27,300 nucleotides of DNA, taken from the NCBI GenBank assembly GCA_902496845.1, contig CABVCJ010000024.1, positions 1 to 27,300 on the forward strand, read 5' to 3'. The translations under genes and the position numbers were made by a program. The notes beneath the pieces were generated by a model. The model ran no database searches and was not told the DNA's origin. It saw only the letters and a program-made list of their open reading frames with translations. Position 1 is the first letter of the stretch, and each line of letters begins with the position of its first letter. This document shows positions 7,901 through 15,547 of the stretch, piece by piece. Source of the stretch: an uncultured Collinsella sp. (GTDB lineage Bacteria > Actinomycetota > Coriobacteriia > Coriobacteriales > Coriobacteriaceae).

Positions 7901-7974
7901 AAACCGTGGCAGATGGTACCGGGCACCAGCAGTGCGGCAGCAGCGGCGCGCGGGTCGGTTGAGGTGGTGGGCAT
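4930..7974 (-). CDS. M16C zinc metallopeptidase (PreP/insulinase family)
   Basis: A 1014-residue peptidase of the presequence-protease type, which degrades unstructured peptides inside a closed two-half chamber. The inverted zinc motif HxxEH is present as His80-Ile-Leu-Glu83-His84, followed by the family's S-V-L-C-G-S and K-E-P-F segments and by F-N-E-M-K-G-A about 90 residues later. Length fits single-chain M16C proteins (about 970-1000). A basic segment near the C-terminus (V-K-G-G-A-Y-G-C-G) is the usual second-half Arg/Tyr substrate-binding region. The long frame opens at 8163, but ATG 7974 is preferred because AAAGGAG lies 8-9 bases before it and the upstream text is repeat-like. No signal peptide is seen, so it should be cytoplasmic. 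Confidence 0.93.
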   Translation of the reverse strand: MPTTSTDPRAAAAALLVPGTICHGFAVERRETVPELDSDAYVLRHTASGARLLYLACDDENKAFAIGFKTPPADSTGVFHILEHSVLCGSAKFPVKEPFVDLIKSSMQTFLNAMTYPDKTIYPVATTNEQDLYNLMDVYLDAVFDPAIYTKPTIFEQEGWHYELDLPEGAEGEGDGGSASLREGTLRYNGVVFNEMKGALSDPMSVLDDAVNAALYPDTAYAHESGGDPRAIPALTYEQFLDTHARHYNPSNSYITLYGDLDVDRALAFLDERYLSQSSAASRRMDTAVAAGEDPSALAPNPLDVQAPVTCEYKRVEMATTPENALVGLGLVLGSALDRKRTIAADILFEALLGSNEAPVKKAILAAGLGGNVVSYTAAESLQPYELIMLQNAQPGVARELRRVFQDACRDLCEHGVPRERLEAVISSNEYDLRQRDYGIADGVAIACDALSTWLYDDDAATLALKYSPVYEELRGELDGSYFEDLLRELVLENDHMALVELVPVDAAEGSEGAEAAELAAKRDAMTDAELADMVERTAALRAAQEAEDTPEDKATLPRLRVSDIGEARPEPPLVVDTTAPIPCLRHGIPTNRLAYAMQYFDLSCVAFEDLPYVTLLCRLLKQLPTREHSAEELDNLLAGKLGFLSFTTEVMTQPDVDGVRPYLLVSAGALSEKIDALASLPREVWSSTLLADADADRVRDVLTQIRIGLEQGFINNGHSAALGRAMSYSSPSAVVREQLSGVDFYLFLRDLLEHFDERLDDLRAKLTALADRIFVADGCMASFTGSDEDFDAYWDAAGDLGLGAGAAGVAGHDALVVPTPCDRHEAFAIPSDICFAASACDPRRLGIDVTGAWAVAANALSYDYLWNEIRVKGGAYGCGFRAAGERQTAFYTYRDPAIDPSIERVERAGAWLGSFEPDEAAFEGFIVSCVSGMDAPMKPYALTKRRNTTYLAGLDPHAREERRAQMLAATPGELRSLGADVTRIAAKSPTCVFGGRDVIAKSNAGFNVVDLLG

Positions 7975-8746
7975 ATACGGTCTCCTTTGACGCCCCAGCG
8001 GGGGCGAATCGAGTCGAATCTCCGAGAGTATACCCATATGGGGCCGCGGCTCTGCGGCGAACTGAAGACGATGCCAGCGGATTGGCATGGGCCCCGCGTG
8101 TCCCGCCAAATGAGCGTGGATTTTCGGACGAAATAATCCGTCGCAGGCCCAAATGCCGTCCAATTATCCACTCCCGCACACCTTTCGTCTCCAACCGTGA
8201 GATGAGAGATAGACGAGAGGCGTATACGAAAGATGGCTGTACAGCAAAGAGCCAAACAATTAATAGTGCTGTTAATAGTGCTGTTTGGTTGGTGATTGTT
8301 TTTTCAGTAAAAACACTTACGAATAAAGCAAGTTGCAAACAGCTGCCCCCTTATTTCGTGCTCATTTTTAAGGCGAGAAATTGCCGTCATATGATCGGAC
8401 GAGTTACAACGATTGCGATTTAGTATTTGGCGCGGATGCGGTCGATTTCGATGAAACGCTAGTTGACCACGCGGTAGATTGCACTTTCTCCCAGACGCCC
8501 CGGCAATGCGCAATAAGCCAGATAACAAAGCGATTGCCGGTGCGTCTATCCATGGGGAATTCCGGGAAAGCTTCTGCGGACAGTCAAAAGATTCGTCGGC
8601 CCCAAGCGGATTAAAGGTATTTGCATAAGACGTCATTTAACTAGGGACGATGCATATTGAATCGTTCAATGAACTTGCACGCTGTGTCCAACAATGCCGA
8701 GTGTTGTTTTAAGGGGCTTGATGAAAGAACAGAATCAAAATAATAC
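7975..8746. other. Long gene-poor stretch with one repeat copy
   Basis: About 770 bases between the divergent M16 and deglycase genes. A single GAGCGTGGATTTTCGGACG unit (8111-8129) of the cluster A/B type is present, and near 8200-8220 are GAGATGAGAGATAGACGAGAGG bases like the GAGAGAT blocks at 18475-18722. On the minus strand 8420-8560 reads as a short broken frame ending in R-I-R-A-K-Y and interrupted by stops and a frame change. It may be a gene relic, but I do not recognise it. Confidence 0.4.
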
Positions 8747-8782
8747 TTGCATAGTTAGTTATATAAAGTATTATAACGTTAT
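8747..8782 (+). promoter_or_regulatory. Promoter and palindromic operator of deglycase copy 1
   Basis: TTGCAT (8747-8752), a 16-bp spacer and TATTAT (8769-8774) form a plausible promoter. The perfect 10-bp palindrome ATAACGTTAT (8773-8782) overlaps the -10, a typical repressor position. Related sites lie before the regulator gene and the PTS operon. Confidence 0.55.
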
Positions 8783-8824
8783 GGGATGAATGAAGGGTTC
8801 ATCTAAGTGAGTTAGGAGTAAGGG

Positions 8825-9859
8825 ATGTTCAATTTCGATGAGCCTCGTTACGAGAAGGTTGTGAGCGATGCCCTCGCTCTCCGTCCTCAGATTGAGGCTG
8901 CCGTGGACAAGGTCTGCGAGCAGGGCTATTCCAACATCTTCTTCATCGGCTGCGGCGGCACCTGGGCCCACACGCTCCCGATGAAGTACTGGGTCGAGAC
9001 CACCACGGCCGACGTCGACGTCCACTGCGAGATCGCCGCCGAGTTCCTCGCATGCCCGCCCAAGGCCTTCAACAAGGACTCGGTCTGCGTCTTCTCCACC
9101 CGCACCGGCACCACCCCCGAGATCATCGAGGCCGCCAAGTTCTGCCAGGAGCAGGGCGCCCGCACGCTGATGTACGTCTCCAACGACAACACCCCGGCCA
9201 CCGAGTACGCCGACTACAAGTTCTTCAGCTTCGCCGAGGACGACGTCCTGTGCGAGGCCATCTACACCTACCAGATCACGCTGGTCGCCCGCTTCCTCAA
9301 GAACGCCGGCGCCTTCCCCAAGTACGACACCTTCATGGAGGAGTTCGGCAACATCGCCCCGTACCTCATCAAGGCCAAGGACGCCCAGGACGAGCGCTGC
9401 GCCGCCATGGCCGAGGACTTCAAGGACACCGACTACCACATGGTGATCGGCTCCGGCATGCTCTGGGGCGAGGCCTACGACTACGCCATGTGCATCCTCG
9501 AGGAGATGCAGTGGATCAAGACCAAGTCCATCCACGCCGCCGAGTTCTTCCACGGCACCATCGAGCTGTGCGAGGAGGGCACGAGCCTCATCATGCTCTA
9601 CGGCGAGGACGACACCCGCAAGCTCATGGACCGCGTGGACAACTTCACCCACATGCTCGCCGACGAGAAGGGCGTCCATGTCCGCGTGAACAAGTTCGAC
9701 ACCGCCGAGGTCGAGCTGCCGTTCAGCGACCCCGAGTTCCGCAAGATCGTCTCCCCGATGGTCACCTACACCATCACCGAGCGCCTGAGCTGCCATCTCG
9801 AGCACGTCCGCAACCACCCGCTCACCACGCGTCGTTACTATCACCAGATGAACTACTAA
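8825..9859 (+). CDS. SIS-domain sugar-amine 6-phosphate deglycase, FrlB/GfrF-like, copy 1
   Basis: A 344-residue SIS protein of the FrlB/GfrF/FraB group, which splits fructoselysine-6-P or related Amadori phosphates into a hexose-6-phosphate and the amino acid. Glu227 (E-E-M-Q-W) and His243 (E-F-F-H-G-T-I-E-L) have the 16-residue spacing of the catalytic Glu/His pair known in FraB; the C-terminus T-R-R-Y-Y matches the R-R-Y-Y end of E. coli FrlB. The sugar-phosphate loop C-G-G-T-W and S-T-R-T-G-T-T are present. Start ATG follows AGGAG by 6 bases. It stands alone between its own promoter and a terminator. Protein identical to the gene at 16531; the two genes differ at one synonymous base. Almost all codons end in C or G, unlike the AT-richer neighbours, which suggests high expression. 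Confidence 0.88.
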   Translation: MFNFDEPRYEKVVSDALALRPQIEAAVDKVCEQGYSNIFFIGCGGTWAHTLPMKYWVETTTADVDVHCEIAAEFLACPPKAFNKDSVCVFSTRTGTTPEIIEAAKFCQEQGARTLMYVSNDNTPATEYADYKFFSFAEDDVLCEAIYTYQITLVARFLKNAGAFPKYDTFMEEFGNIAPYLIKAKDAQDERCAAMAEDFKDTDYHMVIGSGMLWGEAYDYAMCILEEMQWIKTKSIHAAEFFHGTIELCEEGTSLIMLYGEDDTRKLMDRVDNFTHMLADEKGVHVRVNKFDTAEVELPFSDPEFRKIVSPMVTYTITERLSCHLEHVRNHPLTTRRYYHQMNY

Positions 9860-10042
9860 AGCAGCTTTCAACGGCCGTTATTTTGCTCGGAAATAATTCG
9901 TTATGTTGCGTTCGTAAAACAATGCAAACAAATGTCGCAGTCTCGTTCTAGGGAGCCATGCCGGAGCTGGCCGCTTGAGGTCGTATTTGCTTGGACTCGA
10001 CCATGCGGCTCGTTGGCATTTCACGGTAGCGACTTCAAGGAG
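9860..10042. other. Short untranslated stretch after deglycase copy 1
   Basis: AT-rich sequence leading to the terminator at 10043. I see no gene, RNA or repeat here. Together with 10043-10231 this is the whole gap before the first regulator gene. Confidence 0.4.
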
Positions 10043-10078
10043 AAGAGGGGCATTTTTGCCAAATGCCCCTCTTGTTTG
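10043..10078 (+). terminator. Terminator downstream of deglycase copy 1
   Basis: A perfect 13-bp stem (AAGAGGGGCATTT, 10043-10055, with 10061-10073) and a 5-nt loop, followed by a weak tail GTTTG. It lies 183 bases after the stop codon, so it would give this gene a long 3' untranslated region. Confidence 0.7.
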
Positions 10079-10124
10079 CGCCACAAGTGGCATTCGACAC
10101 CTTCATATGAAGTGTTTGATATTG

Positions 10125-10156
10125 TAGACGGTTCAAAAATAAGATTGAACCGTCTA
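10125..10156. terminator. Second hairpin, 12-bp stem
   Basis: TAGACGGTTCAA and TTGAACCGTCTA pair perfectly around an 8-nt loop and are followed by TTTCTTTC. It could be a back-up terminator. Its right arm also supplies the TTGAAC that may act as a -35 for the next gene, so it may have a double role. Confidence 0.5.
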
Positions 10157-10199
10157 TTTCTTTCAAAATAATACGTAATAGGTTATCTTATAACGTATA
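10145..10199 (+). promoter_or_regulatory. Candidate promoter and operators of the gntR pair
   Basis: TTGAAC (10145-10150), an 18-bp spacer and TAATAC (10169-10174) form a candidate promoter. TAATACGTAATA (10169-10180) overlaps the -10 and TATAACGTATA (10189-10199) lies just downstream. Both share the TA-rich/ACGT core seen at 8773 and 11903, consistent with autoregulation. Confidence 0.45.
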
Positions 10200-10231
10200 G
10201 AAGTTTCATAGAATGTTGTACGGAGAACGTT

Positions 10232-11020
10232 ATGATTAACCCAACTAGTGCTGTGCCGCTATATGTACAAGTTGCTGATGATTTGCGTCGCCGTATTGAG
10301 ATGGGCGAGTTTTCCGAAAGTGGCGTGTTGCCTAGCGAAAATGGTTTTTGCGAAGAATACGAGGTTAGCCGTGCGACGATACGGAAGGCAATTCAAACTC
10401 TTGTGGATGACGACGTGCTTGATACGCGTCATGGCAAGGGCACATTTATCCGGCAGCCTAAAATCGTCTCGAGCTTGAGTACGTTTAAGGGTTTCACTTA
10501 TTTTTGCCATGAAAATAATATCGAAACCTCGTCTCGTGTTCTCGCTCTTCAGGAGGTCGAGCCGCCCGTTGCCGTCCGTCGTCATTTGCGAATGGAAGAG
10601 AATGAATCTGCGGTTTACCTCAAACGCGTGAGGTCAATTAACCACATAAATGCAATGATTGAACATATTTATCTTCCAGTAAAGAACTTCGGGTTTTTAC
10701 TGGGTGTCGATATGGAGAACGCATCACTTTATGAAACGATTGAGAGAGAGACGGGGCTGCGACTAGAGGATAATTGTTTCCCGTCTATTGTGCTTGAAGC
10801 AGGGCTTGCTACGGATGAGGAGAAGCGCATCCTTAATATCGCAGGAGAAGCTGCGATGTTTATATTGAGTGAGACCGTTTATATGAGCACTGGTAAGCCG
10901 GTGCACTTTACTAAGCAGGTGATGTTGGGTGATTATTTCAAATACTTCTTTTCGATTAAGGCTAATCAACTCGGCATCAATTGGCAGGGACTTGAAGCCG
11001 TTGAGTGTAGAAAGCAATAG
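10232..11020 (+). CDS. GntR-family regulator, HutC/UTRA type (first of two)
   Basis: A 262-residue regulator with an N-terminal winged helix (residues 8-75: V-P-L-Y-V-Q-V-A-D-D-L-R-R-R-I, then L-P-S-E-N and V-S-R-A-T-I-R-K-A, closing with G-K-G-T-F-I) and a C-terminal UTRA domain that binds sugar-phosphate-like effectors. Such proteins repress sugar and amino-sugar operons until the effector appears. Start ATG has GGAG 6 bases before it; the AACGTT just before the ATG (10227-10232) is part of a further operator-like site. It sits between deglycase copy 1 and the PTS operon and probably controls both; the ligand may be a phosphorylated Amadori product (inference). Confidence 0.9.
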   Translation: MINPTSAVPLYVQVADDLRRRIEMGEFSESGVLPSENGFCEEYEVSRATIRKAIQTLVDDDVLDTRHGKGTFIRQPKIVSSLSTFKGFTYFCHENNIETSSRVLALQEVEPPVAVRRHLRMEENESAVYLKRVRSINHINAMIEHIYLPVKNFGFLLGVDMENASLYETIERETGLRLEDNCFPSIVLEAGLATDEEKRILNIAGEAAMFILSETVYMSTGKPVHFTKQVMLGDYFKYFFSIKANQLGINWQGLEAVECRKQ

Positions 11021-11028
11021 GTTGAATA

Positions 11029-11733
11029 ATGGTTAAAGTGGAGAGCGCTGTTCCATTGTATAAGCAGATCGTTCACGATCTTGTGAGTCGAATAGAAAGT
11101 GGCGTATATAGCGAAGGGGATAAGCTTCCTACTGAGACGGAGCTTATGGAGGAATATGGCGTTAGTCGTATTACTGTTCGATCGGCAATCAAGGAACTAG
11201 AGGATGCCGATATCGTTGAGCGCACGCGAGGGAAAGGTACTTTTGTTACCACGACGCGCAATGCCTATGCAGCCGATGACCAGGAAAGCTTCACCCATTC
11301 CTGCATTCAAGAAAATAAAAAGCCTTCGACCGTAGTGCTCGAAGTAGCTTGGATTTATCCTACGCTGCGCGATGTGCGTTTTCTTCAGGTCCAGGAGGAC
11401 GAGAATATTCTTCAGACTAGACGTTTGCGCTTAGTCGATGGCGTGCCAACGATGTTGGAAACCAATAGCTACACTCCTTCTCTTGCCTTTTTGGAACATG
11501 AAGATTTATCGGGTTCTCTACTTGAGGTGCTGGGAAGACGCCATATCGAACTTGGCAATAACGAGCGAACGTTGCAGGTGTGCTTTGCAAGTGCTTACGA
11601 GGCAGAACATTTGAATGTAAAGCCGGGATCTGCCCTTTTATTATTTGTAGATAAGCGTTGCAGCGCGCAGGGAGTGCCATTGTTTATTTCGCGGCAGGTG
11701 TACTGCACTGAGCGCTTAAAGTTTTATCTCTAG
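11029..11733 (+). CDS. GntR-family regulator, HutC/UTRA type (second of two)
   Basis: A 234-residue paralogue of the preceding regulator. The winged helix (V-P-L-Y-K-Q-I-V-H-D-L, L-P-T-E-T-E-L-M, V-S-R-I-T-V-R-S-A, G-K-G-T-F-V) is better conserved than the UTRA part, which differs enough that the two probably read different ligands. The gene starts 8 bases after the first regulator's stop with only a weak ribosome site (ATAGG), so translation is likely coupled. A strong terminator follows, so the pair forms its own transcript. Two regulators match the two deglycase types in the locus, an inference only. Confidence 0.9.
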   Translation: MVKVESAVPLYKQIVHDLVSRIESGVYSEGDKLPTETELMEEYGVSRITVRSAIKELEDADIVERTRGKGTFVTTTRNAYAADDQESFTHSCIQENKKPSTVVLEVAWIYPTLRDVRFLQVQEDENILQTRRLRLVDGVPTMLETNSYTPSLAFLEHEDLSGSLLEVLGRRHIELGNNERTLQVCFASAYEAEHLNVKPGSALLLFVDKRCSAQGVPLFISRQVYCTERLKFYL

Positions 11734-11780
11734 CGAAAGCCAAACCCCGGATCTTTCTTAACCGAATAACAAGAGATTGA

Positions 11781-11809
11781 AAACGCCCCGACAAAGGGGC
11801 GTTTTTTTT
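11781..11809 (+). terminator. Terminator of the gntR pair
   Basis: A 9-bp stem AAACGCCCC / GGGGCGTTT with a 6-nt loop, followed by an unbroken T run to 11809. It is a textbook intrinsic terminator and separates the regulators from the PTS operon. Confidence 0.92.
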
Positions 11810-11858
11810 GCCGTTTACGGGCGAATTATTACCGCTTAGGAAGCTTGATTGATCTGTC

Positions 11859-11918
11859 TTGACAAAGCGAAAGTTTCGAGGATACTGTAGATAACAATAC
11901 AAAATATAACGTTCTATT
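11859..11918 (+). promoter_or_regulatory. PTS operon promoter with operator
   Basis: A perfect TTGACA (11859-11864), a 16-bp spacer and GATACT (11881-11886) form the promoter. The imperfect palindrome AATATAACGTTCTATT (11903-11918) lies near +10 to +25 and shares TATAACGTT with the operator at 8773. A GntR repressor bound there would block initiation or escape. Confidence 0.65.
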
Positions 11919-11948
11919 AACAGATGATTGACTGAGATTGGGAGATAA

Positions 11949-12365
11949 ATGAGGAAGTTGCTCTTGGCCAGCCATGGGCCACTTGCTAGAGCGATGCGTG
12001 AAACGCTCCAGCTATTTTGCGGTGAAGATCCTCGCGTTAAGGTGCTATGCGCATATGTCGATGAGGACACGATGGATGTAAACGAGTTGATAGATTTTTG
12101 GGACCGTTCTCGCGACCCAGCAGACCAGTGGATTGTCATCACTGATGTCTATGGTGGGTCAGTGAATAACGCTTTTATGGAAAGGTTGGGTGACGATTCT
12201 CTAAGGCTCATTGCCGGTATGTCGCTACCACTAGTGCTCGAAGTGTTTTCGAAATTGAGCACACTTGATGACGCCGAGCTCGCTGCATTGGTTTCAAGTG
12301 TCCGCCAAAAGGGCACATGCCTATGTTCGCTGCCAAATTCGGTAGAAGAAGACGAGGATTTTTGA
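11949..12365 (+). CDS. PTS mannose-family enzyme IIA
   Basis: A 138-residue cytoplasmic phosphocarrier of the EIIA-Man fold. It takes phosphate from HPr on His9 (L-A-S-H-G) and passes it to IIB. The D-V-Y-G-G-S-V-N-N segment near residue 66 corresponds to the conserved D-x-x-G-G-S/T-P loop. The C-terminus is acidic (E-E-D-E-D-F). It is the first gene of a IIA-IIB-IIC-IID-deglycase-kinase-deglycase operon, with ribosome site GGGAG before ATG 11949. The order fits gfr-type operons for glucoselysine and fructoselysine. Confidence 0.9.
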   Translation: MRKLLLASHGPLARAMRETLQLFCGEDPRVKVLCAYVDEDTMDVNELIDFWDRSRDPADQWIVITDVYGGSVNNAFMERLGDDSLRLIAGMSLPLVLEVFSKLSTLDDAELAALVSSVRQKGTCLCSLPNSVEEDEDF

Positions 12366-12378
12366 GAAAGGAACAAAG

Positions 12379-12840
12379 ATGATTAAGCTGCTGAGAGTTG
12401 ACCATCGCTTGCTTCATGGTCAGGTTGCCATGACTTGGACGCAAGAGCTTGACACCAATTGCATTTTGATTGCCTGCGATGCGGTTGTGAAAGATGACGT
12501 GCGCAAGACGACGCTTAAGCTGGCACGTCCGGCAGGCGTCAAATTGGTTATCAAATCGGTCGATGATTCTATCGAGGCTCTTAGGAGCGGTGTGACCGAT
12601 AAGTACCGTTTGTTCATTGTCGTTGAAAGCATCGAAGATGCTTACCGCTTGGCGAAGGGCTACAGCGAAATCAAGCATATCAACATTGGAGGAACGAAGC
12701 CGCGTGAGGGTGCAGATGTACGCCTATCTTCAACGGTTTTCGCTACCGATCGCGATGTGGAGCTTCTACATGAGCTCAGTGATGCCGGAATCGAGGTGGA
12801 GATCAGGCAGGTACCTAGAGACGAGAAGATTTTGATTTAA
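12379..12840 (+). CDS. PTS mannose-family enzyme IIB
   Basis: A 153-residue IIB component (normal about 155-165). The phosphorylated His13 lies in the signature R-V-D-H-R-L-L-H-G-Q-V. IIB carries phosphate from IIA to the substrate as it passes through IIC-IID; the substrate is inferred to be an Amadori compound from neighbouring deglycases. Ribosome site AAAGGA precedes ATG 12379 by 7 bases, 13 bases after the IIA stop. Confidence 0.93.
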   Translation: MIKLLRVDHRLLHGQVAMTWTQELDTNCILIACDAVVKDDVRKTTLKLARPAGVKLVIKSVDDSIEALRSGVTDKYRLFIVVESIEDAYRLAKGYSEIKHINIGGTKPREGADVRLSSTVFATDRDVELLHELSDAGIEVEIRQVPRDEKILI

Positions 12841-12867
12841 GCACATACAATAGAAAGGGGATCTCTC

Positions 12868-13653
12868 ATGTTGACTCAAGCGATCCTTATCGGCCTCGTC
12901 GCAATGTGCGTGACATTTGAGTGGGCACTTGGCACTTGCCTTGCTTCTCGCCCGATTGTCACGGGCGTCCTCATCGGTCTTGTGATGGGTGATTTGCAGA
13001 CGGGCATTATTGTCGGCGCCACGCTTGAAATGGTGTTCATTGGATCGGTTACCATCGGGGCGGCCGTTCCGCCTGACGTTATCACCGGTGGTATTTTGGG
13101 CACTGCCTTTGCAATTTCGACGGGTCAAGGCGCTGAAGTTGCGCTGACGCTCGCTTTCCCGATTGCGTCGCTTTATCTCATCATCGATAACGCGCTTACG
13201 CTGATCGTGATGCCGTTTTTCGTCCATAAAGCGGACGACTGTGTGGCAAAGGGCGACCTCAAAGGTATGGAGCGGATGCATCTGCTTGGTGGATTCATCG
13301 TCAAATCGCTTCCTCGCTTTTTCGTGTGCTCCCTTGCTTTCTATCTCGGAACGCCGGTTATGAACGCGGTGCTTAACGCAATTCCCGAGTTTGTAAGTAA
13401 CGGCCTGGTTATTGCGGGTGGATTCATCCCTGCGCTCGGCATTGCACTGCTCGCTTCAATGATTGTCAACAAGCAGACTGCTATTTTCTTCGTGCTCGGG
13501 TTTGCGCTCTGTGCCTACATGAGCATTCCAATCCTTGGTATTGCCATCATTGGGCTTTGCCTCGCAGTAATCCTCGTGGTGGTCCAGCCAAACTTCATTG
13601 CTCAGACGCCACAGCTTAGTTCGGAAGGGAGCTTCGACGATGACGACTTCTAA
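12868..13653 (+). CDS. PTS mannose-family enzyme IIC
   Basis: A 261-residue membrane protein of the mannose-family IIC type with several hydrophobic segments and the typical R-P-I-V-T-G, G-D-L-Q-T-G and G-A-A-V-P-P-D-V motifs in the first 75 residues. It forms the transport channel with IID. AAAGGGG lies 7 bases before the ATG. The 3' end overlaps IID by 14 bases, which points to coupled translation. The relic at 17647-18341 is a divergent copy of the first third of this type of protein. Confidence 0.93.
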   Translation: MLTQAILIGLVAMCVTFEWALGTCLASRPIVTGVLIGLVMGDLQTGIIVGATLEMVFIGSVTIGAAVPPDVITGGILGTAFAISTGQGAEVALTLAFPIASLYLIIDNALTLIVMPFFVHKADDCVAKGDLKGMERMHLLGGFIVKSLPRFFVCSLAFYLGTPVMNAVLNAIPEFVSNGLVIAGGFIPALGIALLASMIVNKQTAIFFVLGFALCAYMSIPILGIAIIGLCLAVILVVVQPNFIAQTPQLSSEGSFDDDDF

Positions 13654-14470
13654 TGACACCAGTTCCAACAAGATTACAAAGCGTGATCTAAAATCGGTAT
13701 TTTTCCGTTCGCTTACGATGGAGTACTCCTGGAACTACGAGCGCCAGCAGCACATGGGATACTGCTTCTCTATGCTTCCCATCATTCGTCGCGTGTATAA
13801 GAATAAGGATGACCAGGCTGCTGCTGCTAAGCGTCACATGGAGTTCTTCAACACCACTCCTTATGTCTCAACATTAATTCTGGGCATTTCGGCAGCGATG
13901 GAAGAGGCAAACGCTAACGAAGAGGATTTTGACGAATCCTCCATCAACAGCGTAAAGGCCGCTCTTATGAGCCCGCTGGCCGGCATCGGTGACTCTCTGT
14001 TCTGGGGAACGTTGCGTGTCATCGCCACTGGCTTGGGTGTGTCGCTTGCTATGCAGGGTAACATTCTCGGCCCGCTTCTCTTCCTTGTCGTATTCAATGT
14101 TCCGCATTATCTGATTCGTTGGTTCTGCCTTAAATGGGGCTATGGATTCGGAACCAGTTTCTTGAGCAAGATCGAGAAATCTGGTCTTATGCCAAAGCTC
14201 ACTATGGGGGCTGCAATTCTCGGTCTTATGGTTATCGGAGCTATGGTGCCCAACCTTGTATCGGTCAGCGTGGCTGGTTCTCTTGGTACCGGCGACAGTG
14301 CGCAGACTATCCAAAGCATCATCGACGGTATCATGCCGAGCCTGCTGCCGCTGCTTGTGACACTTGGAGTTTACGAACTCGTCCAGCACAAGGTCAAGAT
14401 TGCTTGGATTCTCGTTATTCTCATGGCGGTTGGTATCGTCGGCTCCTTCTTCGGAGTGTTTGCAATCTAA
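13640..14470 (+). CDS. PTS mannose-family enzyme IID
   Basis: A 276-residue IID subunit, usual length. It shows the family segments S-W-N-Y-E-R-Q-Q, F-F-N-T-T-P-Y, M-E-E-A-N and P-L-A-G-I-G-D-S-L-F-W, followed by C-terminal hydrophobic helices. The frame is open from 13598, but ATG 13640 is chosen: AAGGGAG lies 8 bases before it, and the protein then starts in the hydrophilic leader typical of IID. Confidence 0.93.
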   Translation: MTTSNDTSSNKITKRDLKSVFFRSLTMEYSWNYERQQHMGYCFSMLPIIRRVYKNKDDQAAAAKRHMEFFNTTPYVSTLILGISAAMEEANANEEDFDESSINSVKAALMSPLAGIGDSLFWGTLRVIATGLGVSLAMQGNILGPLLFLVVFNVPHYLIRWFCLKWGYGFGTSFLSKIEKSGLMPKLTMGAAILGLMVIGAMVPNLVSVSVAGSLGTGDSAQTIQSIIDGIMPSLLPLLVTLGVYELVQHKVKIAWILVILMAVGIVGSFFGVFAI

Positions 14471-14518
14471 ATGGTTGATTTCGCCGTCTGGCCCAATTGA
14501 ATTAGAAAGGTATATCTC

Positions 14519-15517
14519 ATGGTTTCATTTGATGAACAGGCAATTCTCGATAACGGTGCTTATATCTACAATCAACGTGCCGAAATTGAACGCATTGCTG
14601 ACGAAATTTGCGAAAAGGGTTTCGATTCGATTTTCTTCACCTCGTCAGGTGGCTCGCTTGCGATGATGCAGCCGTTTGACTATATGGTTTCTGTTATGTC
14701 CGATATTCCCGTCCAGTCCCAAGTTTCGGCAGATTTCCTCACGGTTGGCAATCGGCGCATCGGTAAGGGGACCTTGGCGTTCATGGCGTCCAAGTCGGGC
14801 GACACCAAAGAGACGGTCGCGGCGGCAAAGGCGGCAAAAGACGCAGGCTGCACCATTGTCTCTACGCTTGGCGTGGACGGTTCACCGCTTGGTGAACTTT
14901 CCGATTATGGAGTGATCTATAAGCAGGGCCGTCCTATGGAGCTCGTGCTGTACCTTCTGATTGGAAAGATTCTCAAGAACAGGGGCTTTTTCGATGACTA
15001 CGATCGCTTTGCTGATGAGCTTGTGAATCTCCCCGCTGCTCTCGTTTCCGTCGGCAAGAACGCTGACGAGATGGCTCGCGCATATGCTCTGAAGCACAAG
15101 GACGATCCGTATCAGATTTGGATTGGTTCTGGCAATCTGTGGGGCCCCACGTATTCGTTTGCCATGTGTGTGCTCGAGGAGTCCCAATGGCTGCGCACCA
15201 AATCCGTTACATCGCCTGAGTTCTTCCATGGCACTATCGAACTTGTTGAGCCGGGCGTTTGCGTCGCGCTCGCAATGACGGAGGCGCAGACTAGGCCTCT
15301 TGATGAGCGCGTTGCACGCTTCTGTAAGCAATATGCGGATGATTTCACCGTATTCGATACACATGATTATGAGTTGCCGGGTATCAGTGATGAATTCCGC
15401 TGGATGCTTTCTCCGGTGGTGCTCAATGCCATTCTCTCGCGTGTGAGCAAGAATTTCGAGCAAATTCGTGACCATTCGCTCGACATCCGCCGTTATTACC
15501 GCAAGGTCGAGTACTAA
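14519..15517 (+). CDS. SIS-domain deglycase, FrlB/GfrE-like (divergent paralogue)
   Basis: A 332-residue SIS protein related to, but clearly different from, the duplicated 344-residue deglycase. Catalytic-type Glu221 (E-E-S-Q-W) and His237 (E-F-F-H-G-T-I-E-L-V-E-P-G) keep the 16-residue spacing; the C-terminus I-R-R-Y-Y-R-K-V-E-Y is very close to the R-R-Y-Y-x-x-x-V-E-Y end of E. coli FrlB. In Salmonella and Enterococcus gfr operons two deglycases split glucoselysine-6-P and fructoselysine-6-P; which of these this gene handles cannot be read from sequence. AGAAAGG precedes ATG 14519 by 8 bases. Codon use is ordinary, unlike the duplicated gene. Confidence 0.88.
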   Translation: MVSFDEQAILDNGAYIYNQRAEIERIADEICEKGFDSIFFTSSGGSLAMMQPFDYMVSVMSDIPVQSQVSADFLTVGNRRIGKGTLAFMASKSGDTKETVAAAKAAKDAGCTIVSTLGVDGSPLGELSDYGVIYKQGRPMELVLYLLIGKILKNRGFFDDYDRFADELVNLPAALVSVGKNADEMARAYALKHKDDPYQIWIGSGNLWGPTYSFAMCVLEESQWLRTKSVTSPEFFHGTIELVEPGVCVALAMTEAQTRPLDERVARFCKQYADDFTVFDTHDYELPGISDEFRWMLSPVVLNAILSRVSKNFEQIRDHSLDIRRYYRKVEY

Positions 15518-15547
15518 TAAAGACCGTATGTGATGGGAGGCGTTGAG

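Noticed and set aside
8420..8560. Possible broken gene on the minus strand ending R-I-R-A-K-Y
   Set aside because: Fragments in two frames look slightly protein-like, but stops interrupt them and I cannot tie them to a family.
8771..9871. A 366-codon minus-strand frame, repeated at 16525-17574
   Set aside because: Antisense shadow of the high-GC deglycase genes; the repetition merely follows the gene duplication.
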